Origin: UBA4615 sp044368415
Lineage (GTDB): Bacteria > Pseudomonadota > Gammaproteobacteria > Burkholderiales > Burkholderiaceae_E
DNA: 64,000 nt
NCBI GenBank assembly: GCA_044368415.1
Contig: JBIPLJ010000001.1
Location: forward strand, 90,637-154,636
Direction: 5' to 3'
Part shown: piece after piece, positions 50,768 through 60,559 of the stretch
Numbering within the stretch: the stretch's first letter is position 1
Layout of the letters: every line of letters starts with the position of its first letter
Position numbers and translations under genes: made by a program
Notes under the pieces: model-generated
The model's database searches: none
What the model was told of the DNA's origin: nothing
Seen by the model: only the letters and a program-made list of their open reading frames with translations

Positions 50768-53700
50768 GTGGCAGCTCCTTCGTAGACGCCTTCGAGCCGA
50801 TCTTCCAGTTCCTCGCTCGCCTTGCGGAGCGCGTCGAGCATGGCTTCGTCGGGTTGCCAATAGCTGCGGGCGGACGCCTCGAGCAGGCGGTTCGCCACGC
50901 GGGCCGATGCGGTGGGGTTCAGCTTCGCCAGGCGATCACGCATCTCGGGGTCGAGCATGAAGGTCTGCGTGAGCTGCTGGTAGACCCAGGGCTGGACCTG
51001 CCCGGTCGTGGCCGACCAGCCCATGGTGTTGGTGAGGTGGACCTCGATCTGACGCACGCCCTCGTAGCCGTGCTCGAGCATCCCCTCGTACCACTTCGGG
51101 TTCAGCATCCGCGTGCGCGTCTCCAGGGCGACCTGGTCGCGCAGCGAACGGACCGCGCCGTCGCCGAGGGTCTGGTCGCCGATGTAGACCGGCGGCGTCT
51201 CGCCGCCGCGCGCACGCTTGACCGCCTGCGTGATGCCGCCCAGCGTGTCGAAGTAGTTGTCGACCGTGGTGACGCCGAGCTCGACCGAATCGAGATTCTG
51301 GTAGGTGAGCTGGACGTCGCCGAGGAGGCTCTGCAGGAGTGCGCCCTGCTGCACGGGACGCCCGCTGCGGCCGTACGCGAAGCCTTTACGCCGCGAGTAG
51401 GTCTCCGCCAGCTCGTCCTCGTCGGACCAGTTGCTGCTCTCGACCAGGTTGTTGACGTTGGCTCCGTAGGCGCCCTCGGCGTTGCCGTAGACGCGCATCG
51501 ACGCGATCTCGAGCGTGCAGCCGTGCTCGCGCTGATACGCCAGGGAGTGCTTGCGGACGAAGTTGCTCTCGATCGGCTCCTCGGCCGAAGCCGCGAGGAA
51601 GGCCGCCTCCGCGAGCAGCTTGATCTGCAGCGGCATCAGGTCCCGGAAGATGCCGGACAGCGTGATGACGACGTCGATGCGCGGGCGGCCCAGATCGGCG
51701 AGCGACACCAGGGTCGCGCCCGCGATCCGCCCGTAGCTGTCGAAGCGCGGCAGCGCACCCATCAGCGCGAGCGCCTGCCCGATCGGCGAGCCCTCGCTCT
51801 TGAGGTTGTCGCTGCCCCACAGCACCATCGCGATCGACTCGGGCAGCGCGTTGCCGTCGGCCATGTGCCGGTCGATCAGCCGCTGGGCCTGTTTGGCGCC
51901 GTCGCGCACCGCGAACGCGCTCGGGATGCGGAACGGGTCGAAGCCGTGGAGGTTGCGCCCGGTCGGCAGCACGGCCGGGGTCCGCAGGATGTCTCCCCCC
52001 GGCGCCGGGCGGATGAAGCGTCCGTCGAGCGCCTGCAGGATCGCACCGACCTCGGTGTCCTCAGCCAGCTTGGTGCCGGCGGCGTCGAGCTCCTGCATCA
52101 GCGCACGGGTGGCATCCGTCGCGGGCATGCCGGACAGTTGGAGCGCACGCTCGACGCCGTCACCGGCGACCAGCGCCTCGATCGCGGCGCGTTCCGGCCG
52201 CAAGCCGTGCGAGGCCTCCGCCATCGCGAGCAGCATCTCGGTCCGCTCACCCGGCCCAGGCGCACGGCCGGCGACGTGCAGGCCGTTCGGGATCAGCGTG
52301 TACTCGAGTTCGAGCACCTGCGCCGCCAGGGCCATGATTCGGGCATCGGCGATATCCCCGCCCCAGACTGGCTCCGCATCGGCGAGGTTGAGCTCGACGG
52401 CCTGCGCCTGGAGCAGGGCTGCCAGCTCCTGATGCTCCGTCGAGCCGGCGTCGAGCGCACGCCAGCGCTCGATCGACGCCTTCAGGTCGACGAGGCCGCG
52501 GTACAGCCCGGCCTGGGCCACCGGCGGCGTGAGGTAGCTGATCAGCGTCGCGCCGACGCGGCGCTTGGCGATCGCCCCTTCGGACGGATTGTTCGATGCG
52601 TACAGGTAGATGTTTGGCATCTCACCGATCAGCCGGTCCGGCCAGCAGCGTCCGGACATGCCGCTCTGCTTGCCGGGCATGAACTCGAGCGCACCATGGG
52701 TGCCAAAGTGCAGGATCGCGTGTGCGGCGAAGTCCTCGCGCAAGTACCGGTAGAACGCCGAAAACGCGTGTGTCGGTGCCAGGCCCTTCTCGAACAAGAG
52801 GCGCATCGGGTCGCCTTCGTACCCGAAGCTCGGCTGCACGCTGATGAGGACGTTGCCGAACCGCCTGCCCAGCACGAGGATGCCGCTGCCGGTGCTGAGC
52901 TGTCGACCGGGCGCCGGCCCCCACTGACCTTCGATCTCGGTGAGCCAGCGCTCCCGGCGAACATGGTCGTCGGCAGAGATGACGGTGTGGACGTTCGCGT
53001 CGGCACCGTACTGCTCGGCGTTGCCCTTGAGCACGGCGTCCCGGAGCACATCGACGCTGGCGGGCATCTCAACCGAGTAGCCGCGCGCCTTCATCGCGGC
53101 GAGCGTGTGGAACAGCGACTCGAATACCGACAGGTAGGCCGCACTGCCGATGTTCCCCGCGTTGGGCGGGAAATTGAAGATCACGACCGCGACCTTGCGC
53201 TCGGCATGTTCGCTGCGCCGCAGGGCGATCAGCTTGCTCACCCGGGCGGCCAGCATCTGCGCCCGCTCCGGGCAGGTGTGCATGTCCTTGGTGCTGTCCG
53301 TCCCGTCGAACGTGCAGTTGTGGTGGCAACCGGTGCAGGTGGTGCCGGGCGCGCCCGGGCGGCCGCCGAACACGATCGGGCTGGTCGCTCCGTCGAGCTC
53401 GGGGATCGCCACCATGATCGTGCTCTCGACGGGCAGCAGGCCACGGTCGGAGCCGCCCCATTGTTCGAGGGTCTGGAACTCGACCGGATGGGCCGCGATG
53501 TACGGAACGTCGAGGCGGGACAGCACTTCCTCGGCTGCGTGCGCGTCGTTGTACGCCGGCCCGCCGACGAGCGAGAAGCCGGTCAGCGAGACCACGGCGT
53601 CGACGATCGTAGCGCCGCCCTTGAAGAAGTACTGATCGATCGCGGGCCGCGCGTCGAGCCCGGCAGCGAATGCGGGAATGACGCGCAGCCCTTTGGCTTC

Positions 53701-54522
53701 CATGGCGGCGATCACGCCATCGTAGTGACCCGCGTTGCCCGTCAGCAGATACGAGCGCATTACCAGCAGGCCGACGGTACCGACGTGGCCGCGGGGCGCA
53801 GGCAGCGCGCTGGCGTCGGCCGACAGCCGGCCCGGCATGCGGGGATGGTAGATGCCGACGTCGGGGTAGTCGACCGGCGGCTGGGCCTTTGCGACGCCGC
53901 GCAGCGTGCGGCGCGGGCCGTCGGCGTAACGGTCCACCAGCAACCGAACCATGTTCAGCACATTCTCGTCGGAGCCGCCGAGCCAGTACTGCAGCGTGAG
54001 GAAGTAGGCGCGCAGATCCTGCGCGGTGCCCGGGATGAACCGCAGCATCTGCGGCAGCCGGCGCAGCATCTTCATCTGTGCGGCCCCGCCGGTGGCCGAC
54101 TTCTCCTTGCTGCCCCGCAGCTTCTTGAGGAGCGCCATCGGGCCGCTCGTGGGCTTGCCCATGTCGAGATGGCCGGCGCGCGTCAGCTTGACGACCTCGG
54201 CGGCCGAGGCCATGCAGATCAGCGCATCACACTGGTCCCGACGCGCCTCGAGTGCCGGCAGGATCGGCACGAAGTGCTCTTCGAGGAACAGCATGCCGGC
54301 GATGATGATGTCGCCCTGCGCGATGTCTGCGCGGCAGCGCTCGAGCCGATCGGCGTTGCCGGCGAACTCCGAGGCAGCATGCACATGCAGCGACACCCCG
54401 GGCAGCTGCCGGCGCAGCGTCACGAGTGCCCGATCGAACGCGCTCGACAGGTGCGTGTCCATCGTGACGACGACGACGTTCACGGCGGTCGCGTCAGCGG
54501 CTGTAGTGCGATTTGGCGTCAT
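50764..54522 (-). CDS. bchH: Magnesium chelatase subunit H
   Basis: A 1252-residue porphyrin-binding catalytic subunit of Mg chelatase. Conserved blocks include VLHFGTHGALEFMPGKQSG-type text near 52700, ASNNPSEGAIAKRR, YTLIPNGLHVAGR, and HSLAYQREHGCTLEIASMRVYG with EGAYGANVNNLVESSNW. Full length. It partners with BchI and BchD encoded 33 kb away. Its start overlaps the bchB end by 29 bp and its stop overlaps bchL. Confidence 0.96.
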   Translation of the reverse strand: MTPNRTTAADATAVNVVVVTMDTHLSSAFDRALVTLRRQLPGVSLHVHAASEFAGNADRLERCRADIAQGDIIIAGMLFLEEHFVPILPALEARRDQCDALICMASAAEVVKLTRAGHLDMGKPTSGPMALLKKLRGSKEKSATGGAAQMKMLRRLPQMLRFIPGTAQDLRAYFLTLQYWLGGSDENVLNMVRLLVDRYADGPRRTLRGVAKAQPPVDYPDVGIYHPRMPGRLSADASALPAPRGHVGTVGLLVMRSYLLTGNAGHYDGVIAAMEAKGLRVIPAFAAGLDARPAIDQYFFKGGATIVDAVVSLTGFSLVGGPAYNDAHAAEEVLSRLDVPYIAAHPVEFQTLEQWGGSDRGLLPVESTIMVAIPELDGATSPIVFGGRPGAPGTTCTGCHHNCTFDGTDSTKDMHTCPERAQMLAARVSKLIALRRSEHAERKVAVVIFNFPPNAGNIGSAAYLSVFESLFHTLAAMKARGYSVEMPASVDVLRDAVLKGNAEQYGADANVHTVISADDHVRRERWLTEIEGQWGPAPGRQLSTGSGILVLGRRFGNVLISVQPSFGYEGDPMRLLFEKGLAPTHAFSAFYRYLREDFAAHAILHFGTHGALEFMPGKQSGMSGRCWPDRLIGEMPNIYLYASNNPSEGAIAKRRVGATLISYLTPPVAQAGLYRGLVDLKASIERWRALDAGSTEHQELAALLQAQAVELNLADAEPVWGGDIADARIMALAAQVLELEYTLIPNGLHVAGRAPGPGERTEMLLAMAEASHGLRPERAAIEALVAGDGVERALQLSGMPATDATRALMQELDAAGTKLAEDTEVGAILQALDGRFIRPAPGGDILRTPAVLPTGRNLHGFDPFRIPSAFAVRDGAKQAQRLIDRHMADGNALPESIAMVLWGSDNLKSEGSPIGQALALMGALPRFDSYGRIAGATLVSLADLGRPRIDVVITLSGIFRDLMPLQIKLLAEAAFLAASAEEPIESNFVRKHSLAYQREHGCTLEIASMRVYGNAEGAYGANVNNLVESSNWSDEDELAETYSRRKGFAYGRSGRPVQQGALLQSLLGDVQLTYQNLDSVELGVTTVDNYFDTLGGITQAVKRARGGETPPVYIGDQTLGDGAVRSLRDQVALETRTRMLNPKWYEGMLEHGYEGVRQIEVHLTNTMGWSATTGQVQPWVYQQLTQTFMLDPEMRDRLAKLNPTASARVANRLLEASARSYWQPDEAMLDALRKASEELEDRLEGVYEGAAT

Positions 54523-56053
54523 ACAAGGTCTCCACCGTGATCAGCGCCACACCGTGCTCCAGAGCAAAGCGCTCGGTGTTCCGTCGTGCCTTGCCGCGGA
54601 CGAAGAAGGGGATCTTCTTCAGTTCGCGTTCGGCGTCGGCGGCCCAGGCAGCAGCAGTCGTGTCGCGGGCGCTCTCGGACGCCGTCATCGGAATGGTGTT
54701 CTGGATCGGTGCGGCCGCGGGCGCGGTGCGCCCGAGGTGCGAGGCAGCCGCATTCTCATGAAACTCGAAGTCGCCTCGGAACATCGTCAGCAGGTGTTCC
54801 TCCAGCCCCATCATCAGCGGCTGGACCCAGGTGTCGAAGAGCACATTCGCGCCTTCGAAGCCCATCTGCGGCGCGTGACGCGCAGGGAAGTCCTGCACGT
54901 GCACCGGTGCGGAGATCACCGCACAAGGCAGTCCGAGACGCTTGGCGATGTGGCGCTCCATCTGCGTGCCGAGCACCAGCTCGGGCTGCAGCTCGGCGAC
55001 GCGCTCCTCGATCTCGAGGTAGTCGTCGCTGATCAGCGCCTCCAGCCCGTAGCCCTTGGCGGCCTCGCGCACCTCTCGGGCGAACTCGCGCGAGTAGGTG
55101 CCCAGCCCGACGACCTCGAAGCCGAGCTCGCGCGAGGCGATTCGGGCGGCGGCGATCGCATGGGTGGCGTCGCCGAACACGAACACGCGTTTTCCGGTGA
55201 GGTAGGTCGAGTCGACCGACTTCGCGTACCAGGGGGCGCGTGAACCGTTGGCCGCGAGAAAGGGCTCGGCGTCGACGCCGGCGAGCGCAGCGACCTCACG
55301 GACGAAGTCGACGGTGGCGCCGTGGCCGATCGGCACGACCTTGGTCGCCGGCTGGCCGATCGAGCGCGCGAGCCACTGCGCGGCGAGGCCGGCGGTCTCG
55401 GGGTAGAGCACGACGTTGAAATCGGCGTCGCCCAAGCGCATCAGGTCGGAAGGCCGGGCCTCCCAGGGGGCGACGACGTTCACGTCCACGCCGATCCCGG
55501 CCAGCAGGCCGAGCACCTCGCGCAGGTCGTCGCGGTGCCGGAAGCCCAGCGCCGTAGCACCCAGCACGTTGCAGCGGGCGCGCACGCCCGGTTCGCGCGG
55601 CGCGCGGCGCGCCGGCGGCACCAGCCTGCGCACCAGCTGCAGGAACGTCTCGGCAGCGCCCCAGTTCTCCTTGCGCTGGTACGAGGGCAGCTCCAGCGGC
55701 ACCACCGGTACCGGCAGTCCCAGCGCCGCGGCGAGGCCGCCCGGATCGTCCTGCAGCAGCTCGGCGGTGCACGAGGCGCCGACGATCATCGCCTCGGGCG
55801 CGTAGCGCTCGAAGGCCTCGCGCGCTGCGGTCTTGAAGAGCTCGGCGGTGTCGGCGCCGAGGTCTCGCGCCTGGAAGGTCGTGTAGGTGACCGGCGGGCG
55901 GCGCGGCAGCCGCTCGATCATCGTGAACAGCAGGTCGGCGTAGGTGTCGCCCTGCGGCGCGTGCAGCACGTAGTGCAACGAGCGCATGGCGGTGGCTACA
56001 CGCATCGCGCCAACGTGCGGCGGGCCTTCGTAGGTCCAGAGCGTGAGCTGCAT
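54494..56053 (-). CDS. bchB: Dark-operative protochlorophyllide reductase subunit B
   Basis: A 519-residue NifK-like subunit of the catalytic BchNB core. MQLTLWTYEGPPHVGAMRVA is a hallmark start; its Asp/Cys cluster ligands lie in the N-terminal domain (IVGASCTAELLQDDPGG). The ATG at 56053 matches the family; the frame upstream is spurious. bchN ends 13 bp before it. Confidence 0.95.
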   Translation of the reverse strand: MQLTLWTYEGPPHVGAMRVATAMRSLHYVLHAPQGDTYADLLFTMIERLPRRPPVTYTTFQARDLGADTAELFKTAAREAFERYAPEAMIVGASCTAELLQDDPGGLAAALGLPVPVVPLELPSYQRKENWGAAETFLQLVRRLVPPARRAPREPGVRARCNVLGATALGFRHRDDLREVLGLLAGIGVDVNVVAPWEARPSDLMRLGDADFNVVLYPETAGLAAQWLARSIGQPATKVVPIGHGATVDFVREVAALAGVDAEPFLAANGSRAPWYAKSVDSTYLTGKRVFVFGDATHAIAAARIASRELGFEVVGLGTYSREFAREVREAAKGYGLEALISDDYLEIEERVAELQPELVLGTQMERHIAKRLGLPCAVISAPVHVQDFPARHAPQMGFEGANVLFDTWVQPLMMGLEEHLLTMFRGDFEFHENAAASHLGRTAPAAAPIQNTIPMTASESARDTTAAAWAADAERELKKIPFFVRGKARRNTERFALEHGVALITVETLYDAKSHYSR

Positions 56054-56066
56054 CGTCGTGCTTCGG

Positions 56067-57353
56067 TCAGGCGGCCAGCAGGCCGCGGCGGCGGACCGGG
56101 CGTGCGAACAGCTCGGCGAGGTCACCGGCCTGCTCGTAGCCCTGGACCGGTGTGAAGACCAGCTCGATGGACCACTTGGTGGTCAGACCCTCGGCCTCGA
56201 GCGGATTGGCCAGGCCCAGGCCGCAGACCACCAGGTCCGGGCGCGCAGCGCGGCAGCGGTCGAGCTGGCGGTCGACGTCCTGGCCCTCGGAGATCAGCGT
56301 GCCCTCGGGCAGCAGCGCGAGTTCGGGCGCGAGGTGCTGGCGGTGCAGGTAGGGCGTGCCGACCTCCACCAGCGTCATGCCCAGCTCGCGCGACAGAAAG
56401 CGCGCCAGCGGCGGCTCGAGCTGCGAGTCGGGGAACAGGAAGACGCTGCGGCCAGCGAGCCGCTCGCGGTGCACGGCCAGCGCGCGGCGCGCCCGCTCGC
56501 GGCGGGCGGCAACCACCTGCTCGAAGCGCTCGGCGGGCACGCCCCAGGCGTCGGCTGCGGTGCGCAGCCACGCGGTCGTGCCTTCCTCGCCGAGCGGGAA
56601 GGGCGCGGGCATCACGGTCGCGCCCCGGTTCTCCAACGCCCGCGCCGTGTCGGCGAGGAACGGCTGAGCGAGCAGTACGCGGGTGTTCGGCCCCACTTCG
56701 GACAGATCGTTCGCACGGCGCGGCGGCAGGAAGGCAACCGGACCGATGCCCAGTTCGTCGAAGACTTGGCGGAACTGGTCCTCGACGATGTCGGCCATCG
56801 CGCCGGCCACCAGCAGCGCAGGCGGCGAATCAGCCGCCGCCGCGGGCATCGTCGGCACCAGCGACGCCAGGCAGGCGTCCTCGCCCTGCGTGAACGTGGT
56901 CTCGATACCACTGCCCGAGTACGACAGCATGCGCACGGCCGGCGAGAAGCGCTGCGTCAGCCGCGCGGCGGCGCGCGACAGGTCGAGCTTGATGACCTCG
57001 GACGGGCACGAGCCGACCAGGAACAGCATCCGGATGTCGGGCCGGCGCTCGAGCAGCCGCACGACCACACGATCGAGCTCGTCCTGCGCATCGGCGATGC
57101 CCGCGAGATCGCGGTCATCGATGATCGCGGTCGCGAAGCGCGGCTCGGCGAAGATCATCACACCCGCGGCCGACTGGATCAGGTGAGCACAGGTGCGCGA
57201 ACCGACGACGAGGAAAAACGCGTCCTGGATCCGGCGGTGCAGCCAAACGATCCCGGTCAGTCCGCAAAACACCTCGCGCTGGCCACGTTGGCGCAACACC
57301 TCTGTGTTGCCGCAGCCTGCCTTCTCGAGGCGGATCGGGATCGGGGCGCTCAT
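56067..57353 (-). CDS. bchN: Dark-operative protochlorophyllide reductase subunit N
   Basis: A 428-residue NifD-like subunit. Cluster-ligand Cys residues are in EKAGCGNTEVLR, REVFCGLTGIVWLH and FLVVGSRTCAHLIQ; LFLVGSCPSEVIKLDLS is also conserved. The ATG at 57353 overlaps the bchF stop as ATGA. Confidence 0.95.
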   Translation of the reverse strand: MSAPIPIRLEKAGCGNTEVLRQRGQREVFCGLTGIVWLHRRIQDAFFLVVGSRTCAHLIQSAAGVMIFAEPRFATAIIDDRDLAGIADAQDELDRVVVRLLERRPDIRMLFLVGSCPSEVIKLDLSRAAARLTQRFSPAVRMLSYSGSGIETTFTQGEDACLASLVPTMPAAAADSPPALLVAGAMADIVEDQFRQVFDELGIGPVAFLPPRRANDLSEVGPNTRVLLAQPFLADTARALENRGATVMPAPFPLGEEGTTAWLRTAADAWGVPAERFEQVVAARRERARRALAVHRERLAGRSVFLFPDSQLEPPLARFLSRELGMTLVEVGTPYLHRQHLAPELALLPEGTLISEGQDVDRQLDRCRAARPDLVVCGLGLANPLEAEGLTTKWSIELVFTPVQGYEQAGDLAELFARPVRRRGLLAA

Positions 57354-57889
57354 GCGGCAACCTGGGTCGACGGCGCGGCGCTGCGCGCGGCATCGAGCCG
57401 CGCGGCGCGCAGCTTGAGGAGGAACTGCGTCGCATTGACGACGTAGGTGGCATAGGCGGCGAGCGCGAGCAGCATCTGGGCGCGCGCATCGATCCAGCCG
57501 GTGGCGAGCACCACGAGGTAGGCGGTATGGAGCGCGAGGACCGCCATGCTGAAGACGTCCTCCCAGTAGAAGGCTGGCGCGAACAGGTACACCCCGTAGA
57601 CGTCCTTCTCCCAGAGGCAACCGGTGACCATGATCGTGTAGAGCACCAGCGTCTTGACAACTACCGAGACCGTCGCCGCCATGTGGCCCTCGCCGGTGGC
57701 GAGGAAGCGCAGGACCAGTCCCAGGCTCACCAGAAAGACCAGGAACTGCAACGGTGCGAGAACGCCCTGCACCAGCGTCCAGCCCGATGCGTCCCGGCGC
57801 TTGCGTTCCTCGGCGGTGTAAAGCGGAACGCGCCCGCCGCTTTGACGGGGTGCCGACGAGTCGGTCAAGCCGTTGGTTTTGATGCCCAT
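57350..57889 (-). CDS. bchF: 3-vinyl bacteriochlorophyllide hydratase
   Basis: A 179-residue membrane enzyme that hydrates the C3 vinyl group before BchC oxidation. VPLYTAEERKRRDASGWTLV is the normal N-terminus, preceded here by about 20 extra residues, and GCLWEKDVYGVYLFAPAFYW is the central signature. It opens the minus-strand operon down to puhE. No ribosome site is visible before the ATG, and the predicted promoter puts the transcript start at or near it. Confidence 0.94.
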   Translation of the reverse strand: MGIKTNGLTDSSAPRQSGGRVPLYTAEERKRRDASGWTLVQGVLAPLQFLVFLVSLGLVLRFLATGEGHMAATVSVVVKTLVLYTIMVTGCLWEKDVYGVYLFAPAFYWEDVFSMAVLALHTAYLVVLATGWIDARAQMLLALAAYATYVVNATQFLLKLRAARLDAARSAAPSTQVAA

Positions 57890-57895
57890 GCAGCC

Positions 57896-57925
57896 AATCT
57901 AGCGCTGCTCGGGCCCATGTGTCAA
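57896..57925 (-). promoter_or_regulatory. Candidate bchF promoter
   Basis: On the minus strand TTGACA (complement of 57920-57925), an 18-bp spacer and TAGATT (complement of 57896-57901). The predicted transcript start falls at about 57889, the first base of the bchF ATG, which would make a leaderless mRNA. The -35 lies inside a PpsR-like box. Confidence 0.5.
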
Positions 57926-57998
57926 TCAAACTTGACGTCTGACTTGCATGACACTAAATTGGAGTCGTGCCGAGGATTGACGTCCGATCTTCTTGACA
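57920..57998. promoter_or_regulatory. Cluster of near-consensus PpsR boxes between bchF and ppaA
   Basis: Three boxes each miss the TGT-N12-ACA consensus by one base: TGT-N12-ACG at 57920-57937, CGT-N12-ACA at 57936-57953 (overlapping by two bases) and CGT-N12-ACA at 57981-57998. The last contains TTGACA at 57993-57998, facing ppaA. The 280-bp divergent region between bchF and ppaA holds no gene; these sites suggest control of both by PpsR. Confidence 0.5.
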
Positions 57999-58169
57999 GT
58001 CCCTGGCGCACAACCAGACACTGACGTCGCGTTATCGGGGTACCGTGCCCAACGGCTATTTCGCCGTGAGAGCCTCTGCTCCGCCCACCGACAGATCATT
58101 CGCAGAGCCACGACGCGGCCGAGCGGTACCGGCGGAATGCCACCAGGGCGTTCCGGCTAGGGAGGGCAC

Positions 58170-59051
58170 ATGGAACGGTCGATCGACGACGGAGCCCAGA
58201 CAGGCTCGCGTCACACCCAGGAACCGCAGCGCGCCACCCGTGCGCGCATGCTGGGCGACGAGCATCAACCCCGCGAATGGCTGCAGCGAACCATTGAGAC
58301 CGAGATCATCCCTCGGCTCATGCTCGCGCATGGCGCGCTAGGTCAGCCCGCCCGCGATGGCACAGTCGACGATGTCGACGCGATCGGTCACAAGGACGTC
58401 TGCGCCTTCACCGAGCTTGTGCTGTCCGACGATGTCGACGCAGTGACCGGCTTCGTCGCCGACCTTCGCGAGCGGGATGTGACCCTGGAGCGTATCTACC
58501 TCGGTCTGGTCGCGCCCGCAGCGCGCCGGCTCGGCGAGTTGTGGGAAGAGGACCGGTGCGACTTCGCGCAGGTCACACTCGGACTGTGGCGGCTGCAGAA
58601 CCTCGTCTTCGACCTGAGCCCCCAGCTCCCCGAGGGCTTCACCGCGCGCCCCGACCAGCCGCGACGGGTGCTGCTCGCCGCCGCCCCGGGCTCGCAGCAC
58701 ACCCTTGGGTTGCTGATGGTCTCCGAGTTCTTCCGGCACGCCGGCTGGGACGTCTGGTCCGATCCTTGTGCCGGCGAGGGGGACCTCGCCGCGCTGATGC
58801 GCAGTGAATGGTTCGACCTCATCGGTCTGTCGGTCGGGGTGGACAGCCAGGCCCTGCCCGTGAAATCCGTCGTTCTCGCCCTTCGCAGTGCGTCGCGCAA
58901 TCCGCGGGTCGGAGTGATGATCGGTGGTCCGCTCCTCCTCGAACAGCCTCATTTGGTAGCCGAGGTCGGTGCGGATTTCACTGCCGCCGATGCCCGGCAG
59001 GCCGTCGAACGGGCTGACGCGTTCGTCGCAATGCGCAGCCTTCAATCCTGA
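58170..59051 (+). CDS. ppaA: PpaA/AerR-type cobalamin-binding regulator
   Basis: A 293-residue protein with the SCHIC/B12-binding fold. IYLGLVAPAARRLGELWEED and the putative ligand His in GSQHTLGLLMVSEFFRHAG match PpaA/AerR, which bind cobalamin and antagonise PpsR/CrtJ. LAALMRSEWFDLIGLSVGVD is the following conserved block. It lies 14 bp before ppsR, the usual pairing. The N-terminal 40 residues are variable. Confidence 0.88.
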   Translation: MERSIDDGAQTGSRHTQEPQRATRARMLGDEHQPREWLQRTIETEIIPRLMLAHGALGQPARDGTVDDVDAIGHKDVCAFTELVLSDDVDAVTGFVADLRERDVTLERIYLGLVAPAARRLGELWEEDRCDFAQVTLGLWRLQNLVFDLSPQLPEGFTARPDQPRRVLLAAAPGSQHTLGLLMVSEFFRHAGWDVWSDPCAGEGDLAALMRSEWFDLIGLSVGVDSQALPVKSVVLALRSASRNPRVGVMIGGPLLLEQPHLVAEVGADFTAADARQAVERADAFVAMRSLQS

Positions 59052-59065
59052 CCACTGACAGCCTG

Positions 59066-60559
59066 ATGGACCGGCGCACCACGCGGCCCGGACCTGCCGG
59101 CAGGCTCGCCGCCACTTCACACACCTTCGTGAACCGACCCGAAGCCTTCCTTCATGCCTTCTCCGCCCTCGGCGCGGAGAACACCGCGTCGTTGATCGCG
59201 GCCGCCGCCGATGTCGCGCTCCTGGTCGACGAGGGTGGGATCATCCGCGACGTTTCGATCGGTAACGCCGACCTCGCGGAACTGCCCCACGACGACTGGA
59301 TCGGCAAGAGCTGGACCGAGACCGTCACCCTCGATAGCCGTTCGAAGGTGGAAGCGCTGCTGCGCGATCCGGGCGTGGGCCCGGTGCAACGCTGGCGGCA
59401 CGTCAACCATCCGTCGGCGCAGGGTGTCGACGTGCCGATGATGTATTCCGCGATCAAGACCGGCCCCGGCAAGCAGGTGGTCGCGATCGGCCGCGACATG
59501 CGCCCGCTCGCCGCGATCCAGCAGCGCCTGATCTCGGCGCAGCAATCGATGGAGCGCGACTACCTCCGGCTGCGCCAACTCGAGACGCGCTACCGCGCGC
59601 TGTTCCAGTCGGTGTCCGAGGGCGTTCTGATCGTCGACGCGACGACGCTCAAGATCGTCGAAGCGAACCCGGCGGCAGCCCGCGTGCTCGACGAGGCGGC
59701 GCGTCGCCTCGTGGGTCGTGCGTTGTCCGAATGCTTCGATCCAGCCAGCCGGCCGGCGCTGCTGACGCTGCTCGACCATGCCCGCGCCGCGCGCCAGGCC
59801 GACGACGCGCGGCTTGTCGTGGCGGGGTCCGGCAGCCAGGCGACCGTGTCGATGTCTCTGTTCCGTCAGGACAGCCTCTCGCTGCTCCTCGTCCGCGTCA
59901 CGCCGCCCGCGACAGGGATCGATGTATCGGCGGCGCCGACGCGCCGTGCGGTGCTCGCTGCGGTGGACCGTGCGCCCGACGCGCTGGTGGTCACCGATCC
60001 GGGCGGCCGCATCCTCTACGCGAACGCGAGTTTCGCGGTGATGGCGCAGATGGATTCGTCCGAGCAGGTGCAGGGCGAGCCGCTCGATCGCTGGCTCGGG
60101 CGCGCGGGTGTGGACCTCGGCGTGCTGATCGCGACGCTGCGACAGAACGATTCGGTGCGCCTGTTCCCGACGGTGATGCGCGGGCGTTTCGGCGGCGAGA
60201 CGACGGTCGAGATCTCGGCCGCCGCCGTCCCGGGCGATCATCCGTGCCTGGGCTTCACGGTCCGCGATATCGGTCGGCGACTTCCCGCCGAAGGCCGCAG
60301 TTCGATGGGCCTGTCGCGCACGGTGGGCCAGCTCACCGAGCTGGTCGGACGCGTGCCGCTGAAGGACATCGTCGGCGAGACCACCGATATGATCGAGCAG
60401 TTGTGCATCGAGGCCGCGCTCCAGCTCACGCGTGACAACCGTGCGGCGGCGGCCGAGATGCTCGGGCTGTCGCGCCAGAGCCTGTACGTCAAGCTGCGCC
60501 GCTACGGCCTGGGCGACTACACGCCGGACGGCAGCGCAGCCGGTGCCGGCGAACGCTGA
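59066..60559 (+). CDS. ppsR: Photosynthesis transcriptional repressor PpsR/CrtJ
   Basis: A 497-residue regulator: an N-terminal domain and two PAS domains (FSALGAENTASLIAAAADVA; YRALFQSVSEGVLIVDATTL; VDRAPDALVVTDPGGRILY) joined by a Gln/Arg helix, and a C-terminal Fis-type HTH (NRAAAAEMLGLSRQSLYVKL). The redox-sensitive Cys of CrtJ has a counterpart in IEQLCIEAALQL. It represses bch, crt and puc-type promoters at TGT-N12-ACA under oxygen. Such sites are present in this window. Confidence 0.94.
   Translation: MDRRTTRPGPAGRLAATSHTFVNRPEAFLHAFSALGAENTASLIAAAADVALLVDEGGIIRDVSIGNADLAELPHDDWIGKSWTETVTLDSRSKVEALLRDPGVGPVQRWRHVNHPSAQGVDVPMMYSAIKTGPGKQVVAIGRDMRPLAAIQQRLISAQQSMERDYLRLRQLETRYRALFQSVSEGVLIVDATTLKIVEANPAAARVLDEAARRLVGRALSECFDPASRPALLTLLDHARAARQADDARLVVAGSGSQATVSMSLFRQDSLSLLLVRVTPPATGIDVSAAPTRRAVLAAVDRAPDALVVTDPGGRILYANASFAVMAQMDSSEQVQGEPLDRWLGRAGVDLGVLIATLRQNDSVRLFPTVMRGRFGGETTVEISAAAVPGDHPCLGFTVRDIGRRLPAEGRSSMGLSRTVGQLTELVGRVPLKDIVGETTDMIEQLCIEAALQLTRDNRAAAAEMLGLSRQSLYVKLRRYGLGDYTPDGSAAGAGER

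Noticed and set aside
50854..54540. Plus-strand open frame of 1228 codons antisense to bchH
   Set aside because: High GC content removes stops from the antisense frames; the translation is Arg/Gly/His/Val-rich and has no family signature, whereas BchH on the other strand is unmistakable.
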